Source: Trachythela sp. YZ-2020
Lineage: Eukaryota > Cnidaria > Anthozoa > Malacalcyonacea > Clavulariidae
Assembly (NCBI GenBank): GCA_016169945.1
Contig: JADLSH010000318.1
Span: 1,770,501 to 1,834,500 of the forward strand
Direction of reading: 5' to 3'
DNA length: 64,000 nucleotides
Shown here: positions 63,747 to 64,000 of the stretch, piece by piece
Layout of the letters: each line of letters opens with the position of its first letter
How positions within the stretch are numbered: position 1 is the first letter of the stretch
Made by a program: the position numbers and the translations under genes
The notes under the pieces: generated by a model
What the model was told of the DNA's origin: nothing
The model's input: the letters and a program-made list of their open reading frames with translations, nothing else
The model's database searches: none

Positions 63747-64000
63747 ATATATTGTGATATTGATAGTAATATTGTGTGGGGTGTTGATATTAAACCATAT
63801 TTAATTTCGGCTATATTTCATGATAATGATATTGTGCATGGGTTATCGATAATACATAATCGTAACCTTGATTTTTGTACTGTTATTATATATTTCAAAA
63901 AGAAAGATTTCATAGAAACGGTTCGGTTCCCAGTGTATATTTAGTGGTTTTAAAATACACATCCTTTCTTCAACGGTTGTTTCTCAGCGTAGGTACTAAG
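63747..64000. other. Right-edge stretch, nothing recognised
   Basis: AT-rich with several GATATTG / TAATATTGTG words; no exon or repeat family that I can name. Confidence 0.5.

Overview
The window is a stretch of AT-rich, intron-containing animal genome packed with repeats. Spliceosomal introns, an RFX-type X-box, a vicinal-cysteine nicotinic receptor, amine-like GPCRs and many short mobile elements point to a marine invertebrate. I favour a cnidarian, but the sequence alone does not settle this. No symbiont, viral, plasmid or bacterial segment is apparent.

Layout. (1) 586-12012, minus strand: 14 exons of a large WD40 protein of WDR87/WDR97 type, running off the left edge. (2) 12013-12624: a compact head-to-head promoter with an X-box. 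(3) 12625-25900, plus strand: a complete six-exon NME5 gene (219 aa). Its 11-kb third intron hosts a complete single-exon amine-like GPCR (18547-19626). (4) 28412-31196, minus strand: a complete five-exon SNRPE (Sm protein E, 95 aa); its exons are too small to stand out as ORFs. (5) 31197-38856: intergenic, mostly mobile-element debris. (6) 38857-40089: a second single-exon GPCR, paralogous to the first. (7) 43300-47460, minus strand: a complete six-exon nicotinic acetylcholine receptor alpha-type subunit (542 aa). (8) 50147-62490: a cluster of four intact intronless BTB-BACK-PHR genes, one pseudogene and one gene fragment, partly made by recent segmental duplication, with a 5'-truncated LINE inside it. 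(9) 62491-64000: duplicated flank with tandem repeats.

How the genes relate. NME5 and the WD40 gene are probably cilium-associated and share a promoter. The two GPCRs and the nicotinic receptor are signalling genes with no visible joint regulation. The BTB cluster is a local lineage expansion of probable cullin-3 adaptors.

Repeats. At least three tRNA-derived SINE-like families are present. There is a minisatellite of about 115 bp carrying ACTGG arms (often the tail of one SINE), an exact 80-bp tandem repeat, many MITEs (one with a clear 8-bp hAT-like target duplication, one PIF/Harbinger-like) and several long hairpins. Several arrays begin within 6-30 nt of 5' splice sites. I reconstructed exons by hand from splice signals and reading phase; all boundaries are predictions. 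I did not find a demonstrably new molecular system; the most unusual items are in the findings.
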